Shown: positions 7,393 through 14,951, counted from the stretch's first letter. The stretch: DNA of 17,609 bases from Pseudomonadota bacterium (GCA_023430065.1 JAEZCG010000129.1:1-17609); one strand, 5' to 3'. Made by a program: numbers and translations. The notes: generated by a model not told the origin, from the sequence alone.

Positions 7393-8208
7393 TCATCGGG
7401 CGGCGGGTGACGGATGGGCGCCTCGGTGGGCCGGGATTGCCTGTGCGATGCCTGCTGCGGCCACGAGAATGAGCACGAGCACCGGACCGAACGGCTGATC
7501 GAGTTCGAGCGCCGCAGCGAACGCGAACAGGTAGCTGATTGCGCCGACGCCGGCCGCCAGGATCAGCGAGGACGTCCAGTTCTTCCCCAGCCGGTAAGCG
7601 ATCATGGACGGCACGAACACCAGGCCGAAGGCGGCCATCACGCCGATGGACGATGTGGCGAGTGCCAGACCGGCCGCGGCCAGCAGGTCGAACGCAACGT
7701 GGTAGCGGCGCCCCGACCGGCCGCTCGCGGCGAAGAATCCCGGCAGCATCCGCTCGAGGAGCAACGCCCGCGAGAGCAGGATCAGGAGCGCGCCACCGAG
7801 CACGAGATAACCACCCGCAGCCGCCAGATGCGAGGTGGAGGTGAAATACAGCTGACCGTCGAACAGCGCGTGGGCCAGGTGCTCCGCGACGGGAACGTTG
7901 GCCAGCAGCAGGATGGCGAGCGCCCAGCCGAAGATCATCATCGCCGCGTAGCCGTTGTTGCCGGTGTGCGCCAGCAGGCTCTTGGCGAGTGCGCCGGCGG
8001 CGGCCGCAGCGACCGCCCCGAATTGGAAGGGCAGCCCGACGATCGCGGCGCCAAGCGACCCGGCCGCGGCGAGCTGTGCGAACGCGAGCGCCGCCAGCCA
8101 CTCCTCCCGCAGGCGCAGGTACATGCCGAGGATCGGAAGGGACAGCGAGAACGCGAACCCGGTGAGGAAGGGCATGCGAAACATCGGATCGAGCAGGACG
8201 CTGTTCAT
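7393..8208 (-). CDS. Metal ABC transporter permease (ABC-3/ZnuB type)
   Basis: Inner-membrane channel of a TroA/ZnuABC-type divalent-cation importer. The 271-residue product starts MNSVLLDPMFRMPFLTGFAF. It has about seven or eight hydrophobic segments, including SLSLPILGMYLRLREEWLAALAFAQLA near the N-terminus, AMMIFGWALAILLLANV, GGYLVLGGALLILL, LLAAAGLALATSSIGVMAAFGLVFVPSMIAYRLG and a final VLVLILVAAAGIAQA. The motif with GVMAAFGLVFVPSMIA is typical of ABC-3 permeases. The start codon at 8206-8208 overlaps the stop of the ATPase gene by ATGA, implying translational coupling. An in-frame extension reaches 8316 but lies inside the ATPase gene and is not used. Zinc or manganese is the most likely substrate; the sequence does not decide it. 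Confidence 0.88.
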   Translation of the reverse strand: MNSVLLDPMFRMPFLTGFAFSLSLPILGMYLRLREEWLAALAFAQLAAAGSLGAAIVGLPFQFGAVAAAAAGALAKSLLAHTGNNGYAAMMIFGWALAILLLANVPVAEHLAHALFDGQLYFTSTSHLAAAGGYLVLGGALLILLSRALLLERMLPGFFAASGRSGRRYHVAFDLLAAAGLALATSSIGVMAAFGLVFVPSMIAYRLGKNWTSSLILAAGVGAISYLFAFAAALELDQPFGPVLVLILVAAAGIAQAIPAHRGAHPSPAAR

Positions 8209-8798
8209 GCGGCCGATTTCTCCAGGGATCGCATGTCCAGGATGCGGTCGCAGGCCGCCTCGAGAAATCGAGCCTCGTGGCTGATCACGAGCATCGCGAC
8301 CTTCCCGCGCAGGCACTCGATCTCCGCCAGCAGACTCCCGATGCCGTCGCGGTCGACGTTGTTCGTCGGTTCGTCGAGCAGGACCAGGTCGATCGGGGCG
8401 CGCAGGCAGGCCCAGACCTGCAGGAACTGGCGTTGACCGCCGCTGAGCCGGTCCAGCCGGTGGCCGAGCAACGGGGCGATCCAGCCCGGCAGCCGCTCTG
8501 CCGGCGCGCCGGTCAGCCGCAGCAGTTCGCGTCCCGATAGCGGCACGTTCTCCAGGGGAAGCGGGTTCTGGTGCTGGTGCGCCACGCGCAAGCCGGGCCG
8601 CCGGTAGATCCGGCCCGAGAACAGCGTGGCGCTGCCCGCGAGTGCCTTCAGGAGCGTCGATTTGCCGCAGCCGTTCGGACCGCGGAGGCCGATCACCTCC
8701 CCTGGCCGGACGCGAAGCGAAACCGGCGCCATGACGGGGCCGCTGTAGCCGGCTTGCACGGCACGCGCTTCGAGGAGTAGGTCGCCGTCGTCGATCAT
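8205..8798 (-). CDS. Metal ABC transporter ATP-binding protein (ZnuC type)
   Basis: Cytoplasmic ATPase that powers the neighbouring permease. From the ATG at 8796-8798 the product is 197 residues, short but complete. It has Walker A GPNGCGKST (40-48), a Q-loop region near HQHQNPLP (75-82), signature LSGGQ (118-122), Walker B LVLLDEP (138-144), D-loop region NNVD (146-149) and switch histidine ISHE (H174). This start is favoured over an upstream in-frame ATG (8858) because it follows a GAAGG ribosome-binding sequence and the extension lies inside the upstream gene. The spacer from the binding-protein stop is 22 nt. The end overlaps the permease start by 4 nt. The C-terminal part is shorter than in E. 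coli ZnuC and has no cysteine/histidine-rich tail. Confidence 0.9.
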   Translation of the reverse strand: MIDDGDLLLEARAVQAGYSGPVMAPVSLRVRPGEVIGLRGPNGCGKSTLLKALAGSATLFSGRIYRRPGLRVAHQHQNPLPLENVPLSGRELLRLTGAPAERLPGWIAPLLGHRLDRLSGGQRQFLQVWACLRAPIDLVLLDEPTNNVDRDGIGSLLAEIECLRGKVAMLVISHEARFLEAACDRILDMRSLEKSAA

Positions 8799-8820
8799 GC
8801 CTTCGGGATCGTGCAACCCG

Positions 8821-9729
8821 TCAAGACTGCACCGCCCCGAGCAGGCGTGCGATGGCATCCTGGTACATGCCGAACAGGTCTGTGGCGCCAGGCGTGCTGC
8901 CGACCGAATACGGCACCTCCACGACGGGAAGCTTGGTCTGCTGCGACAGCCACTGGGCCGCCTTGGGGTTGTTCACCGGGGTACGCACGATCAGCCGGGC
9001 CGGCGTCGACGACTGCTGCCGGACGAGTGAACTGAGATGGGATGACGTCGGCTCCACCCCCGGCTTCGGCTCGAGCGATCCGACGACCGGCATGTCCAGC
9101 CACGCGAACAGATAGGTGAGCGCGCGGTGGTGCTCGATGACGTGCGTGCCGCGCAAGGGCGCGGCGCGTTGCCGCCACTCCTCCACCGCCTGCCCCCAGC
9201 GCTGCTCGAAATCTGCCAGCTGTCCCGCATACGCCTGCGCGCCGTCGGGATCGATCTGGCCGAGCCGTTGCGCGAGGACGCGCGCGATGGTTCGGATGTT
9301 GGAGGGATCCCAGTGCAGGTGCGGGTTGCCGCGCGGATGCACGTCTCCCATCGAGCGATCGACCACCGTCGGCACTTCCCGCATCCGCGCGAACTCCGCC
9401 GCCTCGAGGTGGCCGGGTTGGCCCGGCTGGATCTTCCGGTTGCCGGCCTGCTGCAGGATCAGGGGAAGCCAGCCGGCTTCCAGCTCCGCGCCCGAGCAGA
9501 CCAGCAGATCGGCGTTGCGCGCGCGCGCGATGAGGCTCGGCCGGGCCTGAATGCGGTGCACGTCCTGCAGCCCGGTGGTGGCGGCGTAGATGTCCACCCG
9601 GTCCCCGCCGATTTCCCTGGCGAGGGCGGCCCACTCCGACTGGCAGGCGAAGACGTGGACCTTTGCCAGCGCCGGTACGCTCGCGACGAGCAACAGCACG
9701 CCGCCGAGCAGGCTCATCAATCGTTTCAT
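8821..9729 (-). CDS. Periplasmic metal-binding protein (TroA/ZnuA superfamily)
   Basis: Substrate-binding component (cluster A-I) of the ABC importer. The 302-residue product has a Sec signal peptide (MKRLMSLLGGVLLLVASVPALA, cleavage after A22). Candidate metal ligands are H58 in GLQDVHRIQARPS, H137 (or H139) in NPHLHWDPSN, H201 (or H200) in EHHRALTY and D284 in GATDLFGMY. Conserved segments include ARNADLLVCSGAELEAGWLP. There is no histidine-rich loop of the kind seen in many zinc-specific ZnuA proteins, and the usual proline of the DPH motif is valine here (DVH). Translation starts after a strong GGAGGA sequence about 7 nt before the ATG. It lies 33 nt below the porin gene and 22 nt above the ATPase gene. 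Zinc or manganese is most likely. Confidence 0.9.
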   Translation of the reverse strand: MKRLMSLLGGVLLLVASVPALAKVHVFACQSEWAALAREIGGDRVDIYAATTGLQDVHRIQARPSLIARARNADLLVCSGAELEAGWLPLILQQAGNRKIQPGQPGHLEAAEFARMREVPTVVDRSMGDVHPRGNPHLHWDPSNIRTIARVLAQRLGQIDPDGAQAYAGQLADFEQRWGQAVEEWRQRAAPLRGTHVIEHHRALTYLFAWLDMPVVGSLEPKPGVEPTSSHLSSLVRQQSSTPARLIVRTPVNNPKAAQWLSQQTKLPVVEVPYSVGSTPGATDLFGMYQDAIARLLGAVQS

Positions 9730-9762
9730 GGGTGATTCCTCCGTCGCATCCCGGTCGGCACG

Positions 9763-11190
9763 TCAGAACTTGTGCGCACCGTGCGCGCCCAGGCTCAAGA
9801 TGTATTGCAGAAAGAACTGGTCGTCGGTCATGCCGTCCTGCGTCTTGTCCTGCGTGTACTGCAGGCGGATGCGGCTGTACTCGGACGGGTTCCAGTCCAG
9901 CATCGCGGACCAGCGCCGGGGATTGAAGTCCGCCGGTGCGATCAATCCATCGAGGTTGGCGGCCAGATCGTAGGACCCCTCGTCCAGCCGGTCGTAGCGC
10001 AGACCGGCGCGCCATTGCGGAAGGAACTGGAATACGCCCTGCAGGTACCAGCCGGACTGTCTGGCCTCGAACGAACCGCTGTCCGCGGCGCCGCCCACGT
10101 CGGTGGTCAGTTCCCCGTCGAGCCGACGCTGGTACCACTCCGCAACGAACTTGACGTTGCGGTACTGCGGGTTGCCATCCGGGGCCCATTTGTAGACGAC
10201 GTTCAGGCCCCACATCTGCGTGTGGCCGTCCGACAGCGTGCTCATGCCGGTGTCGAAGCGTTCGTCGAGGTCGAGGATCGACGCGTCCTCCACCCGGTTC
10301 TGTGCACGCAGGTACCAGGCGCCCAGCCGATAGCTGTGGCTCAGGCCGATGTCCCCGCCGACATTGGCGAACAGCGTGCCGCCGGTGATGCCGTTCTTGT
10401 TGCTGTCGGTGTCCTCGAAGGGATATTCGGCCGGCATGCCGATCTCGCCGCCCAATTCAACGAGCACGGGAAGCGGCGCGATCCACTTCACCTGCAGCGC
10501 ATCCATCGCGAAGTTGCCGCCGAGCAGCACGTTTTGCGGCAGCGCCGGGTCGAGAAAGTCGCGCGCGTGCGGGTGCAGCGCATTCTCGTAGCCGATGCCG
10601 GAGAAGAAGCGGCCGAACTTCAGGGTGAGGCCGTGCCCCAGCGCCGGCGTGAGTGCATAGGCCTCCTCCACCTCGATGCCGCCGTCCTCGAGTGCGAAGG
10701 TCGCCTGTGCATAGAACAGGTGGTCGACATTCGCCGAGACGGTGATCTCGCTTTCATCCAGGCTGAAGCCGCGTTCCCCCAGGTCTAACTCCCCTGCCGG
10801 AAGGTAGCCGGTCACCCCTCGATCGCCCGGATCCTCGCCGAAGTGCCGGTAGGATCCCTGCAGGATGAGGGAGATGCCCGGGTTGAACGTGCTCGATGTC
10901 GAGGCCGGCGCGTTGCCGTTGCGTGCCACGTCGCCCGGTTGCGCCGGCGACGCGGGGCTGCTGGCGGCCTGCGCCTGGGCCTGCGTGGCCTTGGCGTCGG
11001 CCCGTGCCGCGGCCGCCTCGGCCTCCTTCAGGCGCTGCTCCAGCGCTCGAATCGTCGTTTCGTAATTGCTCTTGAGTTCGTCGATCTGCTTGCGAATCGC
11101 TTCCAGCTCGTTGCCCTGCTGTGCATGCGCGCTCATCGGCACGCCGGCGGCAAGCAGCAATGCTGCCGCCGCGAGTCGCGGCTCGACCAT
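9763..11190 (-). CDS. Outer-membrane porin with N-terminal coiled coil, part of metal operon
   Basis: The 475-residue product has a signal peptide ending PMSAHA (cleavage after A23) and a predicted coiled coil (about residues 27-65, heptad-like ELEAIRKQIDELKS and ALEQRLKEAEAAAARADAKA). An Ala/Ser/Pro linker follows to about 100, then a long region of alternating beta strands ending in phenylalanine (GAHGAHKF), the typical signal for outer-membrane insertion. The layout resembles the phosphate-selective porin O/P family and coiled-coil porins. The ATG at 11188-11190 is chosen because AGAGGAG ends 8 nt before it; a GTG at 11199 is open in frame but too close to that site. Sitting first among the transporter genes, it probably lets the metal ion cross the outer membrane, but this is inferred from position only. 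It is not a TonB-dependent receptor: there is no plug domain or TonB box. Confidence 0.85.
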   Translation of the reverse strand: MVEPRLAAAALLLAAGVPMSAHAQQGNELEAIRKQIDELKSNYETTIRALEQRLKEAEAAAARADAKATQAQAQAASSPASPAQPGDVARNGNAPASTSSTFNPGISLILQGSYRHFGEDPGDRGVTGYLPAGELDLGERGFSLDESEITVSANVDHLFYAQATFALEDGGIEVEEAYALTPALGHGLTLKFGRFFSGIGYENALHPHARDFLDPALPQNVLLGGNFAMDALQVKWIAPLPVLVELGGEIGMPAEYPFEDTDSNKNGITGGTLFANVGGDIGLSHSYRLGAWYLRAQNRVEDASILDLDERFDTGMSTLSDGHTQMWGLNVVYKWAPDGNPQYRNVKFVAEWYQRRLDGELTTDVGGAADSGSFEARQSGWYLQGVFQFLPQWRAGLRYDRLDEGSYDLAANLDGLIAPADFNPRRWSAMLDWNPSEYSRIRLQYTQDKTQDGMTDDQFFLQYILSLGAHGAHKF

Positions 11191-11221
11191 CGGTGACACT
11201 CCTCTGGATGTTTGAACAGCC

Positions 11222-11239
11222 GCCCACGCGGTCGTGGGC
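11222..11239 (-). other. Hairpin between DUF2946-like gene and porin gene
   Basis: GCCCACG (11222-11228) and CGTGGGC (11233-11239) form a perfect 7-bp stem with a 4-nt loop in the 66-nt gap. No T-run follows on the minus strand. It might set relative expression of the two genes by limiting RNA decay or by partial termination, but no function is shown. Confidence 0.4.
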
Positions 11240-11256
11240 CCGTCAATCGCTGACCG

Positions 11257-11541
11257 TCAGGCCAGGACCGGAGGAGCGCGGGAACTGAACGGGGCGAATG
11301 CCCCCGGATGAAAAACGCAAGGAGGCGCAACGATCGGCCGCGCGCCTTCGCAGGCGCAGGCGACCTGGGCGGGCGTCGACGTCGGTGCCGCGCCGAGATG
11401 CGCGGCGAGAACGCACTGCTCGCACACCTGCTGGTCGGATGCCGTGCCTTTGAGCTGGTGGTCCTGCGCGTGGGCGCTTGCGACCTGCTGCGAGAACAGC
11501 AGGGCGACGACGAGCAGCAGGCGCTGTAGGCAGAGCAGCAT
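11257..11541 (-). CDS. Small secreted DUF2946-like protein, first gene of metal operon
   Basis: A 94-residue protein with a hydrophobic N-terminus (LLLVVALLFSQQVASAHA) that is either a cleaved signal peptide (after A25) or a single membrane anchor. A pair of cysteines follows in VCEQC (C40, C43), then further cysteines (C62, C64, C75), scattered histidines, and a C-terminus ending SRAPPVLA. The hydrophobic start, the CxxC in the first half and the RAPP-type end fit the DUF2946 family, often found beside genes for zinc or copper handling. Its role is unknown; binding or sensing metal in the periplasm is a guess. The ATG at 11539-11541 has no clear ribosome binding site but lies about 56 nt below a promoter candidate. 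The same frame is open much further upstream through the phosphatase gene; that extension is a shadow. Confidence 0.7.
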   Translation of the reverse strand: MLLCLQRLLLVVALLFSQQVASAHAQDHQLKGTASDQQVCEQCVLAAHLGAAPTSTPAQVACACEGARPIVAPPCVFHPGAFAPFSSRAPPVLA

Positions 11542-11603
11542 CGGGGCGGGTGACTCGATTGCCGGCGTGGCGCAGACGACCGGACGCCTACCGGATCCTT
11601 CCG

Positions 11604-11632
11604 AGTCTAGCCCAGGATGTGCGCACATGCAA
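11604..11632 (-). promoter_or_regulatory. Probable promoter and palindromic operator of the metal operon
   Basis: On the minus strand TTGCAT (11632-11627) and TAGACT (11609-11604) are separated by exactly 17 nt, giving a start near 11597. A perfect 12-bp palindrome, ATGTGCGCACAT (11617-11628), fills the upstream half of the spacer and touches the -35 box. A dimeric repressor bound there would block RNA polymerase. Zur or another metal-responsive regulator is the natural candidate from context, but the palindrome does not match the AT-rich Zur boxes I know. Confidence 0.5.
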
Positions 11633-11672
11633 AGCGGTTGCGTGTGGGACGCCGGCTTTCCGACGCGCCCGG

Positions 11673-12308
11673 CTAGAACTCGTCGAGCGTGGCGTCGCGG
11701 GTGAGGTGCGAGATGTCTCCCCAGCTCTCGAGCTCCCAGCGGTCCGCTTCCCACCTCATCCAGTTCAGGCTCGCGTTGTAAATCGGGAAATCGCGCAGCT
11801 TCTCCAGCGGCGTGCCGGTGACGTGCCGGTAGAGCGCATCCAGGATGCCGCCGTGCGTGACGACCACTACGGTACGGCCGGCATGCTCGCGCGCCATCGC
11901 CTCGAAGAAGGTCGATACGCGCCCATACACCTGGCGGATGCTCTCGCCACCCGGCACGACGTGATCGACATCCCGGCCGTGGAAGCGCGCATAGTCGCCC
12001 GGATGGCGCGCCTGGCATTCCGCGCTGGTGAGCCCCTGGAAGATGCCCAGGCAACGCTCGCGCAACTGCGTGTGCCGGACCGGCTCGATCCCGACGCGAT
12101 CCACGAGCGGCTGCACGGTCTGCAGCACGCGGCCCAGGTCGCTGCACCGGATCGTGTCGATGGATTCGCGCGCGAGACGTTCGCCGACCAGGATCGCCTG
12201 CGCCAGCCCTTCCTCGTTGAGCGGGCTGTCCAGGTGTCCCTGGATGCGGCCTTGCGCATTCCACGCCGTTTCGCCGTGACGTATGACGATGAATCGGGTG
12301 CTGCCCAT
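11673..12308 (-). CDS. Histidine phosphatase family protein (phosphoglycerate-mutase-like)
   Basis: Member of the histidine phosphatase superfamily, which forms a phosphohistidine during catalysis. The 211-residue product starts MGSTRFIVIRHGETAWN, with the catalytic RHGE motif at 10-13 (nucleophile H11). It continues with SDLGRVLQT (R60), RERCLGIFQG (acid E84) and VTHGG (H152), the complete catalytic set. Relatives include GpmB-like phosphatases, alpha-ribazole phosphatase and broad-specificity sugar phosphatases; the substrate cannot be named from sequence. The ATG at 12306-12308 is chosen because AAGGAG lies 6 nt upstream; an earlier in-frame ATG at 12344 lacks support. It is separated from xerC by 231 nt that hold no gene and a possible terminator, and it ends just before the metal-operon promoter. 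Confidence 0.9.
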   Translation of the reverse strand: MGSTRFIVIRHGETAWNAQGRIQGHLDSPLNEEGLAQAILVGERLARESIDTIRCSDLGRVLQTVQPLVDRVGIEPVRHTQLRERCLGIFQGLTSAECQARHPGDYARFHGRDVDHVVPGGESIRQVYGRVSTFFEAMAREHAGRTVVVVTHGGILDALYRHVTGTPLEKLRDFPIYNASLNWMRWEADRWELESWGDISHLTRDATLDEF

Positions 12309-12504
12309 CTTTGGCTCCTTAGGGTTCATTCCGACACTGGGCACAGCGGCCCGCCCTTCACGTGCTCCGGCCGGGAAGGGCAGCGACCCGTCGGTGTGCG
12401 CCGGCCGACAGCCAGCGTACGATGCGCGCCTCGGCCCGGCCGCGCCGGCTGCATCGGCGACGATCTTCTGGAACGGTTCGCGCGCGAGACCGTCCGATCC
12501 ACGC

Positions 12505-12530
12505 GCCGGAAAAGCGACTCGGCCGCGTCG
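12505..12530 (-). terminator. Possible terminator after xerC
   Basis: On the minus strand, AGCGAC (12530-12525) and GTCGCT (12516-12511) form a 6-bp stem with an 8-nt loop that continues into TTTCC. It begins 10 nt past the xerC stop. The stem is short and the T-run brief, so termination would be partial. The rest of the 12309-12539 gap is GC-rich with no convincing gene. Confidence 0.35.
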
Positions 12531-12539
12531 CTCGGCAGA

Positions 12540-13457
12540 TCAATCCTTTTTCTTGGCGCGGGGATGCGTCGCGTCGTAGATCTTCGCCAGATGCTGGAAG
12601 TCGAGGTGCGTATACACCTGCGTCGAGGAGATGCTGGCATGGCCCAGCATCTCCTGCACCGCCCGCAGGTCGCCGCTCGACTGCAGCAGATGCGAGGCGA
12701 AGGAGTGCCGCAGCATGTGCGGATGCACCGGCGTGGTCAGATCCTGCGCCATGGCGCGGGCGCGCAAGCGCCGCTGCACCGTGCGCGGGGACAGCGGACG
12801 CGCGCCGCGGCCCGGGAACAGCGTCCCGTCGGCGGGCAGACCCATGGTGGCACGCACGGCCAGCCAGCGGCGCAATGCATCCAGCGCGGCACTACCGACC
12901 GGAACGATGCGCTGCTTGCTGCCTTTGCCCATCACCTGCACGGTGGCGTCATCGAGGTCGACGTCGCCGGTGCGCAGACCGGTGAGTTCGCTCAGACGCA
13001 AGCCGGAGGAATAGAACAGTTCGAACATCGCGCGGTCGCACACCTGCGCCGGATCGTCCGCCTCGAAGTCCAGCAGGCGCGCCGCCTCGTCGGGCGAGAG
13101 TGCCTTGGGCAGCATTCTGGCCGTCTTGGGCGCGCGCACGCCCTTGAACGGATTGTGCGCGAAGCCGCAGTCGCGCACGAGATAGCGGTACAGTCCCCGC
13201 CATGCGCACAGCATGCGCGCCAGCGAACGCCCGCCCAATCGCGGGCCGTGAAGCTGCGCTAGCATGCGCCGTCCGGCAACCATATCGAGGTCCGCGAGAT
13301 CGACCGATCCGGCGAGCGCCAGCAGCTTGTCGATGTCGCGCCGGTAGGCCGCAAGCGTATGCCCGCTCAGCCGCCGTTCGCGGCCCAGATGCGCCAGGAA
13401 TGCCTCGGCATGCGCGCGGTTGGATGCAGCGCTGCTGTGGGGACCCGGCTCGCCCAC
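12540..13457 (-). CDS. xerC: Tyrosine recombinase XerC
   Basis: Site-specific recombinase that, with XerD, resolves chromosome dimers at dif. The 305-residue product has an N-terminal DNA-binding domain (about 10-100) and a C-terminal catalytic domain with the full active-site set: R154 (SGLRLSEL), K178 (GKGSK), H247 and R250 (HMLRHSFASH), H273 (LGHASISST) and nucleophile Y282 (STQVYTHLDF). The length is normal for the family. Context (dapF, DUF484, xerC in one operon) supports XerC rather than XerD or a phage integrase. The start is GTG at 13455-13457, 4 nt past the DUF484 stop, with GGAG about 10 nt upstream inside DUF484; no ATG lies near the N-terminus. Confidence 0.95.
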   Translation of the reverse strand: MGEPGPHSSAASNRAHAEAFLAHLGRERRLSGHTLAAYRRDIDKLLALAGSVDLADLDMVAGRRMLAQLHGPRLGGRSLARMLCAWRGLYRYLVRDCGFAHNPFKGVRAPKTARMLPKALSPDEAARLLDFEADDPAQVCDRAMFELFYSSGLRLSELTGLRTGDVDLDDATVQVMGKGSKQRIVPVGSAALDALRRWLAVRATMGLPADGTLFPGRGARPLSPRTVQRRLRARAMAQDLTTPVHPHMLRHSFASHLLQSSGDLRAVQEMLGHASISSTQVYTHLDFQHLAKIYDATHPRAKKKD

Positions 13458-13461
13458 CCGA

Positions 13462-14118
13462 TCAGAACTCCAGGTGCCGCCGCAGCGCCATGCTGATCAG
13501 TTCGGCGATGCGCACCAGGTATAAGGTGCCCATGTCCGGGCTGAAGCGGCGCGGATCGGGACTGCCGAAGGCGAGCAGCCCGAACGGGCGATCCACGCGC
13601 AGCGGCAGGTACACCAGGGAGCGGAGATCTGCCGCCTGGGCGGAGAACCAGGCCGACGATTCGAACATGGGCCGATCGCAGAAGTAGGGCGTCGCGAGCG
13701 CCTCGGCAAATGCTCGTGCTTCCTCGCTCACCGGCCCGAACTCGGGCCCGGCGTCGATCTGGCTGGCGCCCCACAGGCGCAGCGCGACTTCGGGAACGGT
13801 GAAATCCTCACGCAGGCTGATGTCGATTGCCTGGATCAGGCCGCCGAGGTCGGGCGCCGCGAGCAGTGCGAGGCTCAGCCGGTGCACCCGGTCGCTGGTG
13901 GTGTCGTTCTCCTCGCCGAACTGCACCAGCTCGCGCAGCTTGCCTTCGAGCGCGCGGCTGCGCTCGCGCAGCGCCAGCACCTGGCGCTCGGACAGGGGAA
14001 TCGCCCGCCCGCCGTACGGATGGCGCACCTGTACCGTGCTGAGCAGTTCCGCGTAGTCGTCGAAGAACTCGGGATGGTCCTTCAGGTACTTGGCCACCTC
14101 TTCGTGTCTGATGCGCAT
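13462..14118 (-). CDS. DUF484 family protein (GAF-like)
   Basis: A 218-residue protein of the DUF484 family, equivalent to YigA of E. coli, whose function is not settled. It starts MRIRHEEVAKYLKDHPEFFDDYAELL and continues with HPYGGRAIPLSERQVLALRER, a short coiled segment (about 43-60) and FGEENDTTSDRVHRLSLALLAA. A GAF-like domain runs to the end (LVYLPLRVDRPFGLLAFGSPDPRRFSPDMGTLYLVRIAELIS). The ATG at 14116-14118 lies 2 nt beyond the dapF stop (TGAGCATG), so translation is coupled; a longer upstream open frame is a shadow of dapF. The next gene, xerC, follows after 4 nt. Operon membership between dapF and xerC is conserved in many proteobacteria, which suggests but does not prove a link to recombination. 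Confidence 0.92.
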   Translation of the reverse strand: MRIRHEEVAKYLKDHPEFFDDYAELLSTVQVRHPYGGRAIPLSERQVLALRERSRALEGKLRELVQFGEENDTTSDRVHRLSLALLAAPDLGGLIQAIDISLREDFTVPEVALRLWGASQIDAGPEFGPVSEEARAFAEALATPYFCDRPMFESSAWFSAQAADLRSLVYLPLRVDRPFGLLAFGSPDPRRFSPDMGTLYLVRIAELISMALRRHLEF

Positions 14119-14120
14119 GC

Positions 14121-14951
14121 TCAAAGTTCGATCTCTCCCTCGAAAACCGTCTCCGCCGGCCCGGTCATGAACACCGGGTGGCCCACCCCGTCCCACGCGA
14201 TATGCAGCGCGCCACCGCGCGTCAGCACCTGCACGGGGCTGCGCAGCAGTGTGCGCTGAATCCCGGCGACGACCGCCGCGCAAGCGCCGGTTCCGCACGC
14301 CAGCGTCTCGCCGGCTCCGCGCTCGAACACCCGCAGGCGGATGCGGTGCGGGTCCAGCACCTGCATGTAGCCGACGTTGACCCGCTCCGGGAAGCGCTCG
14401 TGGCGTTCCAGGCGCGGACCCTGCGTCTCGACCGGTGCGGTGTCGACGTCCGTCACGACCTGCACCGCGTGCGGGTTGCCCATCGACAGCGCGCTGATGG
14501 TCACGCGCTGGCCGTCCACGTCCAGCACGTAGGTGTCGGCTTGCCCCGCTGCCACGAACGGGATGCGCGCCGGATCGAAGATCGGGCGCCCCATGTCCAC
14601 CGTGACCTGCCCGTCCGCTTCCAGCCGCGGTACGATGATTCCCGAGAGCGTCTGGACGCGAATCTCGCGCTTGGTCGTCAACCCCTTGTCGAGCACGTAG
14701 CGCAGGAAGCAGCGTGCGCCGTTGCCGCAGTGCTGCACCTCGTCGCCGTCGGCATTGAAAATGCGATAGGTGAAGTCGGTCCCCGGGGTGCGTGGCGGCT
14801 CGATGAGCAGAACCTGGTCGCAGCCCACGCCGAAGTGCCGGTCGGCGAGGCGGCGCACGGTCGGCGCATCGAGGGCGACGGGGCAGCTCACGGCATCGAG
14901 CACGACGAAGTCGTTGCCCACGCCCTGCATCTTGGTGAAGCGGATACGCAT
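14121..14951 (-). CDS. dapF: Diaminopimelate epimerase
   Basis: Cofactor-free racemase-type enzyme that converts LL-diaminopimelate to meso-diaminopimelate for lysine and peptidoglycan synthesis. The 276-residue product starts [19 protein letters not shown]. It carries the two catalytic cysteines in the conserved settings [11 protein letters not shown] (C75) and [14 protein letters not shown] (C219), plus [15 protein letters not shown] and the segment [12 protein letters not shown]. The length matches the family (about 275). The start is fixed by the family N-terminus although no Shine-Dalgarno sequence is clear. It heads the dapF, DUF484, xerC operon, lying 228 nt below the acyltransferase gene with a possible -10 box in the gap. 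Confidence 0.97.
   Translation of the reverse strand: MRIRFTKMQGVGNDFVVLDAVSCPVALDAPTVRRLADRHFGVGCDQVLLIEPPRTPGTDFTYRIFNADGDEVQHCGNGARCFLRYVLDKGLTTKREIRVQTLSGIIVPRLEADGQVTVDMGRPIFDPARIPFVAAGQADTYVLDVDGQRVTISALSMGNPHAVQVVTDVDTAPVETQGPRLERHERFPERVNVGYMQVLDPHRIRLRVFERGAGETLACGTGACAAVVAGIQRTLLRSPVQVLTRGGALHIAWDGVGHPVFMTGPAETVFEGEIEL

Noticed and set aside
8795..10213. A 472-codon minus-strand frame spanning the binding protein and porin genes.
   Set aside because: It is out of frame with both real genes, crosses their junction and lacks a signal peptide or any motif.
11542..11672. Zur box upstream of the metal operon.
   Set aside because: No AT-rich TGTTATnnnATAACA-like sequence is present; only the GC-centred palindrome was found, reported separately.
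11542..12264. Upstream extension of the DUF2946-like gene's frame through the phosphatase gene.
   Set aside because: The extension is a shadow of the phosphatase gene. The signal-peptide-like start at 11541 fits the promoter and the family.
11478..13262. A 594-codon plus-strand open frame across the phosphatase and xerC genes.
   Set aside because: Antisense to two genes with full catalytic motifs, and it runs through their intergenic gap; typical of high-GC antisense frames.
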